Translations under genes and position numbers: made by a program
NCBI RefSeq assembly: GCF_040712315.1
Contig: NC_134017.1
Span: forward strand, 23,974,322-24,038,321
Origin: Castanea sativa
Lineage: Eukaryota; Streptophyta; Magnoliopsida; Fagales; Fagaceae
Reading direction: 5' to 3'
DNA length: 64,000 bases
The notes under the pieces: generated by a model
The model's database searches: none
Seen by the model: the letters and a program-made list of their open reading frames with translations, nothing else
Told to the model about the DNA's origin: nothing
In this document: in pieces, positions 10,545 to 22,609 of the stretch
Layout: every line of letters starts with the position of its first letter
Numbering within the stretch: position 1 is the first letter of the stretch

Positions 10545-11647
10545 TGAATGTTCAAAAAGTGTGTAAAACACCTATGAACGTTTAGACCCCCAATATACAA
10601 ACTACCAACACAAGCTTATTATCAAACATTGTATGTGCGGAATATGAGAATAATCTATATCAAAATTGGTAAAACAATCTAAACCGAAATTAATCACAAC
10701 GACAATAGAAATTAAAAGGTAAAGATTAAGGGAAGAGAGATGCAAACACAAAGACAACATAACGATGTGTTATTGAAGAGGAAACCAAAGTCCTCGGCGT
10801 AAAACCTCTCCACCGCCCTCCAAGCAGTCAATAATCCACTAGAGAATGAAGTTGAGATACATAAACAGTAGAAGACCCTCAAAGCCTAATCTACCCAGTG
10901 TACCTAAGCCCTCCAAGCTTCTTGCTCCAACGAGGTTATGCCGAACCTTTGTCTTCTCTAGCTTATCGGATTCCACTATAGCTCATAGCATCAACCAATA
11001 TCAATTGGGCCCCTCCTAACTACTTCCCAAACACCAAATAACCTTCTCACAGATATGGGTATGGTGAGAAAAGTATTTGGCTAAATGTACCTCTCAATGA
11101 TTTAATAATGGAGAGGGTAAGAGTAGAAGAATTTGGAGAATTAAAGGTTGAAGATTGTGGATGAGTCAATCTTGTTTTTCTCTAGTGTTTCTCTCTCAAA
11201 ATTCTCTCTAGAAGCTCTCTACAATATGTGGGTATAAGGGGTATTTATATTGGTGTGTGTTTGGAATGCGAAAGGTCAGCTTTTACCAAACAGAATGGTC
11301 TGGCGACTTGACCTCGTGACTTGACTGAGTCATGAGTCTGAGTTATGAGCTAATTGCCTGGCCAGACTGGAAGTTTTTTCCTATAGTGCTTTAGCTGGCG
11401 TGACTCTTCAGCTCCTCTGCATGCTTCACATGTGTGCCTTCTTTGACGACTTGCTAGCCGCGAGCCGGTCGCAAGATCCAGTCGCAAGGCCCAGCTTGAG
11501 CACACACTCTTGAGCGTTTCTTCACACTCTCTCACACACTACCCTTACATGATTCCCCCCTAAATACAGGGTTTCTAAATGCTAAATTACAAGCAAATTT
11601 GGCACGGAATAAAGCCAACAAAATGATTGAATAAATTCAACCTTACA
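10545..11647 (-). repeat. TE-A 5' LTR
   Basis: 1,103 bp direct repeat of 5022-6122. In element sense it starts TGTAAGGTTG and ends TTGAACATTCA, close to the LTR ends of TE-B (TGTAAAGTTG...GCATTCA). Confidence 0.85.
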
Positions 11648-11820
11648 ATATTTACCAAACAAACAAACAAAGAGAGTTAAATAAATATATATTGTTAGTC
11701 AAATATTAAATTTCCCCTTTACATTCTTAAAACTTGCAAAATATTAAGCTGACCAGAGATTTGTAATTGTTATATTTATAAAATATTAGATTAAATAGTA
11801 TAAAATCTGATTACCACAAA

Positions 11821-12110
11821 ATTCAGCATGCATATTAACATCAATAAAAAGGTTTATCCGATAGTGTGATTTTGAATATATTAAACCAATAAAAAAATAT
11901 TAAGTGATATAACATTGACAAAAACCCATGATCATTCTATTCATTTATACAAACGAGATGGGTTCAAGTTACATCCGGTGTTACTGTAAATAATGTTATA
12001 CCACTTAATAACTTTTTATTGGATTAGTATTTTGAAAGTCCAACTATTGGATTATATGTTCTCTAAATTCTAAACACACATGCCAAGTTTTACACCAATC
12101 AGAGTTTGTT
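11821..12110. mobile_element. Fold-back MITE, family F1
   Basis: About 290 bp with long inverted arms. ATTAAGTGATATAACATTG near 11902-11920 and its near-complement at about 11989-12010 sit within arms that also share CCAATAAAAAA / TTTTTATTGG. A half copy in direct orientation lies at 12600-12735, with the same AAGTGATGTAACATTG block. Ends and duplication are not resolved. Confidence 0.5.
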
Positions 12111-13050
12111 AATTATGACATTAATCAAATATTTAAATATAATTTTTTTTGTATTTTAAAACTATTCATAAAAGATTGGTTTATGGATTACACTAGACTC
12201 GTCATATGCGCTTTGTGTATGCAATAATATTATTTATTTATTTATTTATTTGTTTAGTGTTATAATGTTTAGAAGTGATATACAAATAATTGTTTGTATT
12301 TTTTTTAAGAAAGAGATAAGATAACGTAGAATAATGTTTAAAAATGAGATATAGCTAATGTCCTAAGTTTTAGGGAAAATGGAGAAGATAAAAGAAAAAA
12401 AAAGCCTAAAACTCAGGAACAATAAATTACTCTTCGAACCAATTTGTGTTTTTTTTATTTAAAATTATTTAACTAAAAAATCAAGGTATTTTAAAGAGTT
12501 TAAGAATTTGTATGAGGGTATTTTAGTATGCAGAATGTTAAAAATCATATAGGGAATACTGTTATTAATAGTATAGATAGTAAACAACATTCAATTGGAG
12601 TGAAATACGGCATACATATTAATGACGTAGAGAAAATGTGATCCAATGGTTGGATTTTAAAATATTAATCCATTAAAAATTTATTAAGTGATGTAACATT
12701 GCTTAAAATTATACCTGGTGTAACTTTAAGTCTTTAACCAATCTCTTTCTAGGAGTAAAGTAATTATTCCTTGGACTAAAATAATTAGGGCATAAAAATA
12801 AATTCATTTTCCTATAAAAACATGATAATGAATTAATACTTTGACATAAGTGAAAATAATTTATGGCATGGAAGACTAAATGAAGAAAATTTCCAAGGAA
12901 TGCACTGCTTGGCAAAACCTTAGACCGCTAACCTATATATGTATTCCCATTACTAAATTTGTCTATTTGAGCCATTATATTTATGAAAATCTTTTGATCG
13001 TGTTTGTATGCCTTGGATTAATTTTTTTTTTCTCATGAAATACTTTTATG
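12111..13050. other. AT-rich intergenic, one half-copy of the F1 MITE
   Basis: Apart from the partial F1 copy at about 12600-12735, I see no gene or element ends. A TTTA microsatellite sits at about 12233-12252. Confidence 0.4.
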
Positions 13051-13052
13051 GA

Positions 13053-13498
13053 GTGTTTGGATAGCAAAATTCGGTCACATGGATTTGGATTTAGGTGATT
13101 AAAGTCCAAATTCTTTGTTTGGATATCACTTGGTTCCTTTTGTCCCTTTCACCCTGGTTCATGATGAGTGGGGAGATGAATATGCTCTATTCAGGCCAAA
13201 GTCTTCTAGAGTTCATCCCACTAGAGTTAAGTGAAGAGACACGACATTTATGAAGAGTAATGTCTGTTTGCCAAGTGTGGAAAATGAAGCAACGCCAAAA
13301 CGATTTGGATTTGACAAATCCACCAACAATTTAAACATGAAAATCCTTAAATTTGAAATAACTTCTAAACTCATAACATTTTATAAATCCATATGACATA
13401 CTTATATATTTATATATTTGGAATTAAGGCATTTCAAATCTATTACTTTTAAAATCAAATCCAAATTAAAATCCAAATTCAAGTATTTAAATACAACC
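13053..13498. mobile_element. Probable TIR element (PIF/Harbinger-like), degraded
   Basis: The left end GGAGTGTTTGGATAGCAAA and the right end, on the complement, GGTTGTATTTAAATACTTG are similar. Both sides are rich in CAAATCCAAA / TTTGGATTT blocks. The target duplication is not clear and no coding region is present. Confidence 0.4.
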
Positions 13499-13997
13499 TT
13501 AAAGTTTTAGTGACCCTACCCATAAGGAAATTCTTGGGTCATGAATCAAATTATGTATTGGTGTTGTGGAGGTTGAATGTGGTGGAGGTAAGTGTTGTCA
13601 TTAGATTGCTGATTATTTATTTTTAGTGCCTCTACCCAAGTAGGGAACACCTGGTTGTGAACTTCCCTTCAGGGGTAATACACAAGACGTTGGTGTACCG
13701 TATATTGTGTCATTATGCATCTTCTTTGATATTAATATTTCGGTATACACAGCTCCAATGTTCTCATTGTTTTGTCTAAATATTTACATTGAGATCTATT
13801 CTGTTTCTTGGCTTATCTTTAGGCACCCTCGTTGATAATCTATTCACTTCTTGTCTCATCATGTTAACCTAGTGCCTTTGTTAGACCCCATTGTTAATAT
13901 GTGAATTACCATGTATTGAGTTTTCTGTTCATTGTTCCTTGTTACTACATTTTTTCTAGATTAATTGTTAGGGACGAAAGGTTATAAGGATTGTTTT
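13499..13997. other. Intergenic, nothing recognised
   Basis: No domain, RNA gene or repeat boundary visible before the LTR at 13998. Confidence 0.4.
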
Positions 13998-15050
13998 TGT
14001 AAAGTTGTTATTTACAACTATTTTTTGTTGGCTTTAATTCCGTGCCAAATTTGATTGTAATTATGTTCAATTATGTTTACCCTGTATTTTATGTGGGATT
14101 TCATTGTATAGGTTGTGTGTGAGAGAGTGTGAAGACTCAAACTTTTATTAAGGACCAAGTGGATTTCGCAAGAAGTTTCACAAAAAGACTTCCCCGCAAA
14201 GTGAGCCACATGCAGAGCACATGACTGGAATGAGAAGAGTCATGAAAGCTAGTTTTTGTGAGTAATTTGTAGGTAAGGCTTTCCTGCAAAATACCTGCGA
14301 AACGTTCTGTTTTGCTATTTTTTCATATCTGCTACACTATGTCTTCACCCACATTATATATACCCTCATTGCCCACATAATGTGATGAGTGCTTTTCAGA
14401 GAGAAAACCCTAGCATACACACTTAACAGTTAGAGATTGTTATACCCACAATCATCTACACAATCCTTTGTGATTTTCCTCATACTCCTACCACTCCATA
14501 TCCATATCCTTAAGAGATTGATAGCCCAAACACTTACCACACCCAATCTGAGTGTCAAGTGAGGTTTTGGTGCTGCTAGGAAGTATTGGAAGAAGCCAAG
14601 TGTTGGCAGATGCAATTAGACTGAATTGCATGATCTGGAAAGCTAGACAAGACACGATTTCGAGAAGCCTTGTTGGAGTAATGCTTGAAGGGCTTAGGTG
14701 CATTGGGTAGATTAGGCTTGGAGAGTCTTTTGCTATTCGTGTATCCTAGTTTATTGTCTAATGGATCGATTTACTGCTTAGAGGGCGGTAGAGAAGTTTT
14801 TTTCTGAGTTCTTCGGTTTCCTCTTCGATAACACATCTCGGTGTTATCTTGTGTTTGCATTCTTCTTCTCTACTCTTTTAGCTTTCATTTTATTGTTGAT
14901 ATATGATGAATATGGCTTAGAGTAGTTCTTTTGTTTGTTCGCTCGCATTACTCTATTCCACACTTAGTTAAGTTAAAATCAACCGTGCCGTAATTTTTTA
15001 ATTTGGGGGTTTAAACATCTCTTGTGTTTTTACACAAATTCGAGCATTCA
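13998..15050 (+). repeat. TE-B 5' LTR
   Basis: 1,053 bp from TGTAAAGTTG to GCATTCA, repeated at 33948-35008. It is similar to TE-A and TE-D LTRs at the start, in the GAGAGAGTGTGAAGA block and at the end, which makes the three elements relatives. Confidence 0.85.
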
Positions 15051-15052
15051 AT

Positions 15053-15064
15053 TGTTATCAGAGC
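15053..15064 (+). other. TE-B primer-binding site
   Basis: TGTTATCAGAGC starts two bases after the LTR and differs at one base from the initiator-Met tRNA primer site. Confidence 0.75.
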
Positions 15065-15121
15065 AGGTGCACTTGTTGTGGTTTCATAACCTAAGTGTGA
15101 TCCTAGACCCCTTGGCTTACT

Positions 15122-15853
15122 ATGGAAAAGGCCAACATGAAGCACAGTTCATGTGTTTGTGATAATGACTCTATGAGCATCTTTGGAGATTGTCCTAGCA
15201 ATGAGCTTTTAGAGTTATTCAAATCTAAGAAACATGCTAGAATTTTTGTAGACATGCTGAAATCTTTAAAGCATAGGAATCATGATATTCATAATAGCTT
15301 GTGTGAGTTGAATTCCTTAATTGCTAAATATAAGAGAAGGAATGGACATTTGTGTGATAAACTTGATGGTTTCAAAAGGAAGCTTCACTCATCTATGAAT
15401 GAAGTAAAGGAAGATGAGTTTGGCTTTAATGGTGAAGAATGCTTATCTCATGCTTGTCTTTTTGTTCACACCATATTGAAAGTGTTTAATTCGTGTTTGT
15501 GGTATCTTGACAGCAGATGTTCAAGGCACATGACCGGATATAAAACACTAATCAAAACTCTTGAGGAGAAGGAAGATGGTTTTGTGACTTTTGGATATAA
15601 TAACCACTCACAAGTTCTTGGAAAGGGAATCGTTGATATTCCAGGACTTCCTTTGTTGATTGATGTTCTTTACATCAAAGGATTGAAAGTGAACTTGCTG
15701 AGTATCACCCAAATATGTGATGAAGACTTCATAGTTCAATTCTCAAAGAAAGGTTGTCTAATCCTAAATGAAGAAAGTGTTCAAATCTTGAAGGGACTTA
15801 GGACCATCGACAATTGCTATGGTGTTATTCCTAAGCCAAGCATATCATGTTAA
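15122..15853 (+). pseudogene. gag-pro: TE-B gag fragment fused to protease
   Basis: A 243-codon frame from an ATG shortly after the primer site. Codons 1-120 are a charged helical gag remnant (LCELNSLIAKYKRR, LCDKLDGFKRKLHSS). The zinc knuckles of intact relatives are missing, so gag is internally deleted. From about codon 128 the aspartic protease begins with WYLDSRCSRHMTG. The catalytic triad in the family is D-S-G, here D-S-R, so the protease should be dead. The later GKGIVDIPG and LYIKGLKVNLLSITQ motifs belong to the copia protease and its C-terminal linker. The frame ends at a stop 16 bases before the integrase frame. Confidence 0.8.
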
Positions 15854-15871
15854 AGTGTTCGAGTAAATCTT

Positions 15872-16740
15872 TTGGAGTTATGGCATCAACGGTTTCGGCA
15901 TGCAAATTACAAGCAAGTGGCAAAGGTCTCGAAACTTAAAGTGGTGATTGGTTTGTCAAAGTTTGGAAAGATTGAGAAGAATGTTTATGGTCCATGTCAA
16001 TTGGGAAAACAAACTAAATTAACCCATCCCAAAGTAAATGTAGTTGCTATCTCTCATCCTTTGGAGTTTCTTCATGTGGATCTAATGGGTCCAACGATAA
16101 TGGAAAGCATGGGTGGAAAACGATACATCATGGTGGTGGTTGATGATTTCTCAAGGTACTCTTGGGTGGAATTCCTTAGAGAGAAGTTGGAGGCATGTGA
16201 CAAGATGGAAAGGTTATGCAAGAGGCTCCAAAATGAAAACGGAGTTCCCATAGTCAAAATCAGGAGTGATCATGGAAAGGAGTTTGAAAATGCCAAATTT
16301 GAAGCATTTTGCAATGAGCACGGTATCATAAAGGAATTTTTCGCTCCAAAGACTTCACAACAGAATGGGGTGGTTGAAAGAAAGAACCGGGTGATCCAAG
16401 AGATGGTAAGAGTAATGCTTCTAAACAAAAGCATTCCACAAAAGTTTTAGGCTAAAGCGGTGAACACATCATGTCACATTGAGAATAGGATTTTCTTCTG
16501 AGCAGGAACAAAGAAGACATCGTATGAGATTTAGAGGGAAAAGAAGCCGAAGGTGAAATACTTTCAAGTATTTGGAAGCAAATGTTACATTCTCAATGAT
16601 AGGGAGAATCTTGAGAAGTTTGATGCTAAGAGTGACGAAGGGATCTTCCTAGGATACTCCACAAATAGTCGGGCATATAGAGTGTACAATAAGCACACTA
16701 AGATGGAGATGGAATCGATAAATGTGGTCATAAATGACAC
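15872..16740 (+). pseudogene. TE-B integrase (pre-integrase, rve core, C-terminal part)
   Basis: Integrase joins the element's cDNA to host DNA. The frame 15872-16450 opens with a GAG-pre-integrase zinc region (LWHQRFRHANY). It continues with the DDE core: D in HVDLMGP, D in IRSDHGKEF, E in NGVVERKNR, all three catalytic residues retained. A TAG replaces the expected Trp codon at 16450 after IPQKF, and further stops follow near 16500 and 16532. The C-terminal GKKP/VFGSKCYILNDRE and DEGIFLGYSTNSRAYRVYN motifs are readable at 16553-16740. There the nested Tat element interrupts the frame after an N-D-T triplet. Confidence 0.8.
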
Positions 16741-17355
16741 TGGTGATGCGAAGGAAGTCAGTAGATTGGATGCTTTAGGCTTCAAAGGGCTAGCGACTGT
16801 TGTGAAGGCCTGAAAAAGAAAGAAAAAATGACCAAAGGTGATCAGGGTGGACCGGCCAAGAACCCTCTGATGCCAAAGTTAGTTCCTCTCTCAAGTTCTA
16901 GAGTCCCAACTTTTTTGGAATAGTCAAAATGTACCCTTGTTTGGTTTGAATAGGTTTTTATATAGTGCACTCTAGAAACGGTTATTGGATTTGTAACTTC
17001 CCTTATATTTTAGGAGGTCTAGGGGTTCAAGAATAACTTCCACAACTACCATGGGAGTTATATCTTTTTGCATAATTTTCATTGGAAGTTAAGTATTTAA
17101 TGAGTTGTGGAAATAAGCCTGGATCTTCCTCATGCCATGGAACAACAGCATGTGGTTCCATCGCCAGCTTTCACAGGCAAATCCATGCTTGGGAATTTCC
17201 TAAGTATTAGAGGGTCATCTAAGAGCTTTCCTGATGGACGACCCTCATTCCCATGGACGGTCGTCTTGATATGGACGACCTCCTTATGAGGGATGTTCCT
17301 TCCGCTCTAGACGCCTCCAATGGACGAGTGGAGTTAGAGTTTTAATTCAACATCA
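16741..17355 (-). repeat. TE-C 3' LTR
   Basis: TG...CA, 615 bp, matching 26307-26921. A purine tract AAGGGGGCAAC (complement of 17356-17366) abuts it on the inside. Confidence 0.85.
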
Positions 17356-17772
17356 GTTGCCCCCTTGTCCAAGGGTCATCCAGAGCACTGGAGGATCTAC
17401 TATTTTTCTTTGGACAAGTGTCTTCATGTTAGTAATCAGATGTTGTTCCATGTGCCACAATCTCAACGGTTGAATCTTATTGTCTCGAATTGTGCCACGT
17501 GTCATAATTTCATTGGCGACTTGTCACGTCGATTTGAGTTTTCAAGGAGAATGTTACGTGGCACTTCCTGGTTGGTCACAACATTTCAAATATCATTTTT
17601 CAACACTTATAAATAGTGGAATTCCTCTCGTACCCTTTACATTTCTTGAATTTTCTTCTTTGACATCCCTCGTCCATTGCCTTGTCTAGAAGTATTCTAG
17701 CATCCTTAGTATTCCTTCGTCTAGAGCCACGTAATCTCCTCATCCCCTTTCTTAGGTTTTCCTTCAAATTTT

Positions 17773-20002
17773 GACATATCTAAGGTTGTTGTTTCCTCGT
17801 CTAGCGATAGCGTAGAGAAAGCCATAGAAGAGTATTGTGAATCCAGTTATAGTGGTTCTAGTAGCGATAACAATAGTAGTAGTAGTGGGGATACCAAGGA
17901 ATACATGGCTGGGGTCCCTAGGATTCCTTTAGAGGTCTTTCGAGAACATCTTAGGACGAGGGTAGCCTTTGGGTCTCTGGCTGGCACCTCAACAAGTGTT
18001 CCTTCGTCCAATCCTGTAGATGAGGTAGAGACCATATATAGCTATGTTGTAGGTATTCATTCCAAGACAGACGAGAAGAGATTAACTGCCTTTAGGAGCT
18101 GGTACCAAACCCCTAACGAGCTCAACCCTAGGTTAGCTATCTAAAGGGAATGGTGTTGTTAGACTCATTTTGGGATTGGCATTTATGAGGCTTACCTTCT
18201 AGGGGGTCTTTGGTTACCTTTGAATGCCTTCGCTAGAGAATTACTTACTAGGTTAGGCTTAAGAGTTTGTCAATTTAACCTTAATGCGTGGAGACTCATT
18301 GTCTCTATGTAAATTTTATGGAGGGAAGTGTTTGAAGGGAACCGTCCTCTTACTGTGGATGAGTTCCTTTACTGTTACAAGCCCTCAGAAATTAACCAAT
18401 CCCTTGGTTTTGATCAATTCACAGCCAGAGGGAGAGATTGTAGGTTAATAAAATCTTTGGTCACCTCAGATAGGAACTGGAAGACGGAGTTTTTCTTCGT
18501 CTCTGGTTTTTGGGTTGGACTCCCTGTCGAGGTTGGCAGGGATCCTTTTACCCCGATACTAGAGAGTTAGGGAACCTTCGTCATGAAGGTATGCTTTTTA
18601 TGTTTATTTTACTTGTAGTCGTCTGACAATTTTTCATTCTTTCTTTCTCTCTCTCTCTTTTTTTTTTTTTTTTTAGGTGTTAAGCGACCAACTTTGAACA
18701 AATTCTATCTTGACCGCGTCTAGAAGGCTCATCTGTATACTGACAGGGCTTTTCACTCTTTGGTAAGCCTTTAGCGTCTTGCCATCTGGGGGCTCAGTCC
18801 AGAGCCGTCCAAAGAAGCCTTAGTTCACGAGCTCACTATTCACAGGCGTAAGTTTTCTATTCCCCTTCTTTGTTTTCCTTTCTTTTCTTTTCTCCCTTCT
18901 TTTTAAGGATTCATACTTTTATTATCTCTTGGATGACTAAGTCTTTTCCTTCAGGGATGGCAACCATGAAAGAGAACAAAGGCAAGGAAGTTGTGGACAA
19001 GGCAAGCAAGCTGGAGGTTGAAAATCAGCCTCGTCCAACTGTTGGTGATAAGAGAAACCTATCAAAAGCTATCGACTTGGAGAATCTCCCCAGCCATCAT
19101 AAGGAGAAGAGGGCAAAACACAGGTCGTCCAGGGCTGGGGTTGTTACACCTGGTCTTCCTATTCCCCCTCCATCTCAGTAGCCATCCATTCAGATCTAGG
19201 ACATAAATTTGTTCGAGCCTGCTCACACCCCATCGTCCAAGACCGCTGTGCCTACCTCATCCCAGCCTCCCCAGAAGGCCCCTATGAACATCGTCGAAAA
19301 TAAGGATTTGGCTTGGGACTGATTTGAGAAGGCTGTGACTGGCAAGGACATGGCCGCATGCTATGACATGTCCTTGAGAGAATTTGAGCACTCAAGTATT
19401 CACGATCTTTTCAAGGTAAGTAGAAAAAACTCTCTGCTCTCCTTTATTTTTATCTCGTCCTTGTTGTCATAGCATATATATATGCTTTGTTTATTTTCTT
19501 TAACAAAAATTTGTGATCACTTGTGCAGGCTATGTTGAAGTTCATAGCCGCATCCAGACAGGCAATGGAGCTGGACATAACAAGGATCTTACTAGAGAAA
19601 AGGATCAAGGAAGTCAAGGACGATTGCAAGGGTTGGGATGAAGTAGTAGCTAAGGCCAGGGATGAGGCCAAGGAGCTATGAAATCTTATCGAAGAGCTAA
19701 AAGTTGATATCGTCGAAAAGGACACTCGTCCTGATCACCTTCAGAAAAAGACTAATGAGCTGAGTAGTTCTCTTGAGAAAGCCAAAGAAGGTGCAGTGAA
19801 GGAATTTAAAGCTTCTAAACAATTGACTGATCTGTTAAACGCCAACTATGCAGCTGGGTTTGAACATTTTCGTATGGACGCTAAAGAAAAATTTCCTAAA
19901 GTCGACTTTAGCTCCATCAAACTTCAACTTGGTGGTGCTGTTAGCTCTTTCCTCCAAAAAAGTTCTGAAGATGTCAATATCGAGGATGACACCACAACCT
20001 AG
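17773..20002 (+). pseudogene. TE-C antisense accessory gene (putative gypsy-type transposon protein)
   Basis: It lies on the opposite strand to TE-C gag-pol, between integrase and the 3' LTR. Four exons are suggested by canonical splice signals: introns 18589-18676, 18848-18954 and 19416-19528, two ending in pyrimidine-rich tracts before AG. Exon 1 opens with a serine-rich stretch, then VFREHLRTRVAF. After a TAA at 18142 and a frameshift it continues REVFEGNRPLTVDEFLYCY and WKTEFFFVSGFW, motifs I know from the plant 'putative gypsy type transposon' domain. Exon 3 is basic (KEKRAKHRSSRA). Exon 4 is coiled-coil-like, rich in K, E and L, with one TGA near 19679. The function of this family is unknown to me. 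Confidence 0.65.
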
Positions 20003-21400
20003 CCAACCCAGGACGAGTCCAAGATCGGGGAGGATCCATCAGCAAAAGCATAAGAATTTGACCAGTTTACCCTTTTTTTATGAGGTCCATTGTTTAGGAC
20101 CATTTTAAAATTTATTTGAGTACATTCCACTCGTCTAGAATGCTTTGGACGAGTTTCCAAACAATTACCTATTTAGGCTTTTAGTTTATTAGGGTTTTTG
20201 GATGGTGGTCATCTAACCTCTAAGACTTTAACTAATGAATGTTTCTTTCCATCATTTTTTTATCTATTATAGAACATATTATTTGTGTGGACGAGTTTAT
20301 ATCTGTTTATACCATTCACATTACTAGCTTTTAAGTGGCCTGCCCACTCCTAAGTGTGGACGACTCGGTTGCCATTTAAACTTTACAAGTATAACTCGTC
20401 CTAAGAGTGGCACTGATGATTTTGCCAGTTCTTTTCCTCATCCATGGGCTAGAAAATTGACATTCTTTTTTTGGCAAGACGTTTGTAGTGTTCCACTCAT
20501 CCAAAATACGGGAGCGTCTTGGCTAGGTGCTATTCCATGGACTTCAAATGCTCACTGTATGCTTTTTCTCGTCCACTACTTGGGCATTATGCTTACAGTT
20601 CCTTCTCATCCTTTTCTTTGGATGAATATAAGTTTTCTCACCTGTTTATTAGACGAGTATGCCTTAGCTTATTTTTCTTTGCTTTATCCTCATTTCAAGG
20701 AAAGCTTATGAACATTTCACCCCTGCGTCCAGAGATTTTCATTCGTCTTATGCTTTAGCTTTCTTGTGGGTACTATTATGGAGATTAGATTCATGCATCA
20801 AATACATTACAAACTCAAACCATATTTAATATGTCATCCACAAGTATGGCACATGCCTAGGGGCTAGTGCTTTAGGAAATTAAAATACTTATATAAACTA
20901 AGTACATAACTTTGTCCTTCACAAACTAGTCCATAGACAGTGCAAAAGTTAGGAACTAATGCACTTTTTATTATTTTAAAATACATAATAATAGTAAACA
21001 CAAGTAAATATGTAGACCACACAGCTGTAACCTCGTCCATGGTAATTCTCGTCCAAGCTCATCCTTTACTGATAGTACCTCCTTAGATGCTCCACGTTCC
21101 AAGGATGTTCTAGCTTCTATCCATCCAAAACTTCCAAGTAGTATGACCCCTGCCTTTTGCAGTTGATAACCCTATAGGGTCCTTCTCAATTAGGCCCCAT
21201 TTTTCCATAAGTCGGATTCCTAATTGCTAAGGATACCTTTTTAAGGATGAGGTCCCCAATGTTGAAATGCCTGGGTTTTACCATGGCATTATACTGCCTA
21301 GCCATAAGATTTTTGTATCTTTCTATCCTTTGTTCTGCATCCATCCTTACCTTATCAATGAGATCGAGGTTAAGACGAAGTTGTTCGTCATTTTCTTTCT
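20003..21400 (-). other. TE-C non-coding 3' region
   Basis: Between the antisense gene and the integrase end no domain is visible. The stretch is noticeably dense in TCGTCC/GGACGA hexamers, as are the LTRs. Short frames such as 20457-20711 show no motif. Confidence 0.5.
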
Positions 21401-21401
21401 C

Positions 21402-22296
21402 CTAGTACTTCATCACTCGATGGTTAGCCATATGAACTTCCATAGGTATGACGGCTTCACTTCCATAGGCTAGCTTAAAAGGGGTTTCCCCTATTAGGGT
21501 CCTCACAGTTGTCTTGTAGGCCCAAAGAACACCTGGCAGCTCATCTGGCCATACCCCCTTTGCCCCCTTGAGCTGAGACTTGATGATTTTTTGCAAAGAT
21601 CATTTTGCTACTTCTGTTTGTCCGTTTACCTGTGGGTGAGAGGGTGAGGAATAATGATTCTTGATTACAAACTGTTCACAAAAGTCTCTGAAAGGTGAGT
21701 TGTCAAACTGTCATCCATTATTAGATACTACTACTCTAGGTACCCCAAACCTATGTACAATGTTCTTCCAAACAAAGTTCTTAACATTTTGTTGAGTAAT
21801 TTTTGCTAGAGGTTCGGCCTCCACCCACTTGGTAAAGTAGTCAATCCCTACTACCAAAAATTTCATCTTTCTGGTTTCTAGTGGGAAGGGACCTAGGATA
21901 TCCAGTCCCCATTGCGCAAAGGGCCATAAGGCCATCATTGGGGTCTAGTACTTCGAAGGCTGTCTAGGAACGTTGCTGAAGTGCCGACATTGGTCATACA
22001 CCTTGACATAAGCCTTAGCATCTACTTGAATAGTTGGCTACTAGTAGCCTGTACGGACGACCTTATGGACTAGCAACCTTACTCCCGAGTGATTCTCACA
22101 TGCTCCTTCATGGACTTCCCTTAGTATATAGTTTGACTCGTCTTGCTAGGCACCTTAAGTAGGGCTGAGAGAATCCTCGTTTGTATAGTACTTCGTCGAT
22201 GAGGACATACTTGGCAGCCCTGACCTTCAACTTCCTAACTTTATCCTTATCTTCGGGAAGCCTTCCATCCTTGTGATAAGTTATTATTGGACTCAT
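21402..22296 (-). pseudogene. TE-C integrase remnant
   Basis: Read on the minus strand in three pieces. 22296-22108 is the region before the zinc finger (ITYHKDGRLP, VLYKRGFSQPYLRCL). 21938-21711 is the catalytic core start (WGLDILGPFP, YFTKWVEAEPLA, FGVPRVVVSNNG). The conserved second catalytic Asp of SDNG is Asn here, and a TGA follows directly. 21596-21402 is the C-terminal part (WAYKTTVRTLIGETPFKLAYG). The enzyme would be inactive. Confidence 0.8.
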
Positions 22297-22609
22297 CCAA
22301 CTTTCTCCCCCTCCTATCTACTGCATCTCTAAAAGGTCTATGCTCGGCATGTATTGAATTTTGTCATGCTCGTCCATAATTGCTCGAAGCTGCTCTTGCC
22401 AAGGCATCTACTCCCATGTTTTCCTCCCTTGGGAGTTAAACAAAACTGGCTTCTTTAAACTTTTGGACGAGCTGTTTCACTTTGTTGAGATATTTCTTCA
22501 TTCGATCTTCCTTGGCTTCACACGTCCCATTCACTTAATTAATAATCAATTGAGAGTCTCCTTTAACTACTACTGACTTTGCCCCTAAATACTTAGCCAA
22601 TTCCAATCC

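Larger units (their letters stand above)
5022..11647 (-). mobile_element. TE-A: pol-less Ty1/copia element (SIRE-like family)
   Basis: Complete element of 6,626 bp bounded by direct LTRs (5022-6122 and 10545-11647) and an exact 5 bp duplication ATATT (5017-5021, 11648-11652). In element sense (minus strand) the order is 5' LTR, initiator-Met-tRNA primer site, gag with two zinc knuckles, then directly the long 3' region, a purine tract and the 3' LTR. Protease, integrase, RT and RNase H are absent. Its 3' region aligns by eye with that of TE-B (28.9-29.6 kb) and TE-D, so it looks like a deletion derivative that needed helper enzymes to move. It also lacks the extra ORF of TE-B and TE-D. In a ~110 base LTR stretch compared by eye I counted about 10 differences, so it is not recent. 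Confidence 0.85.
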
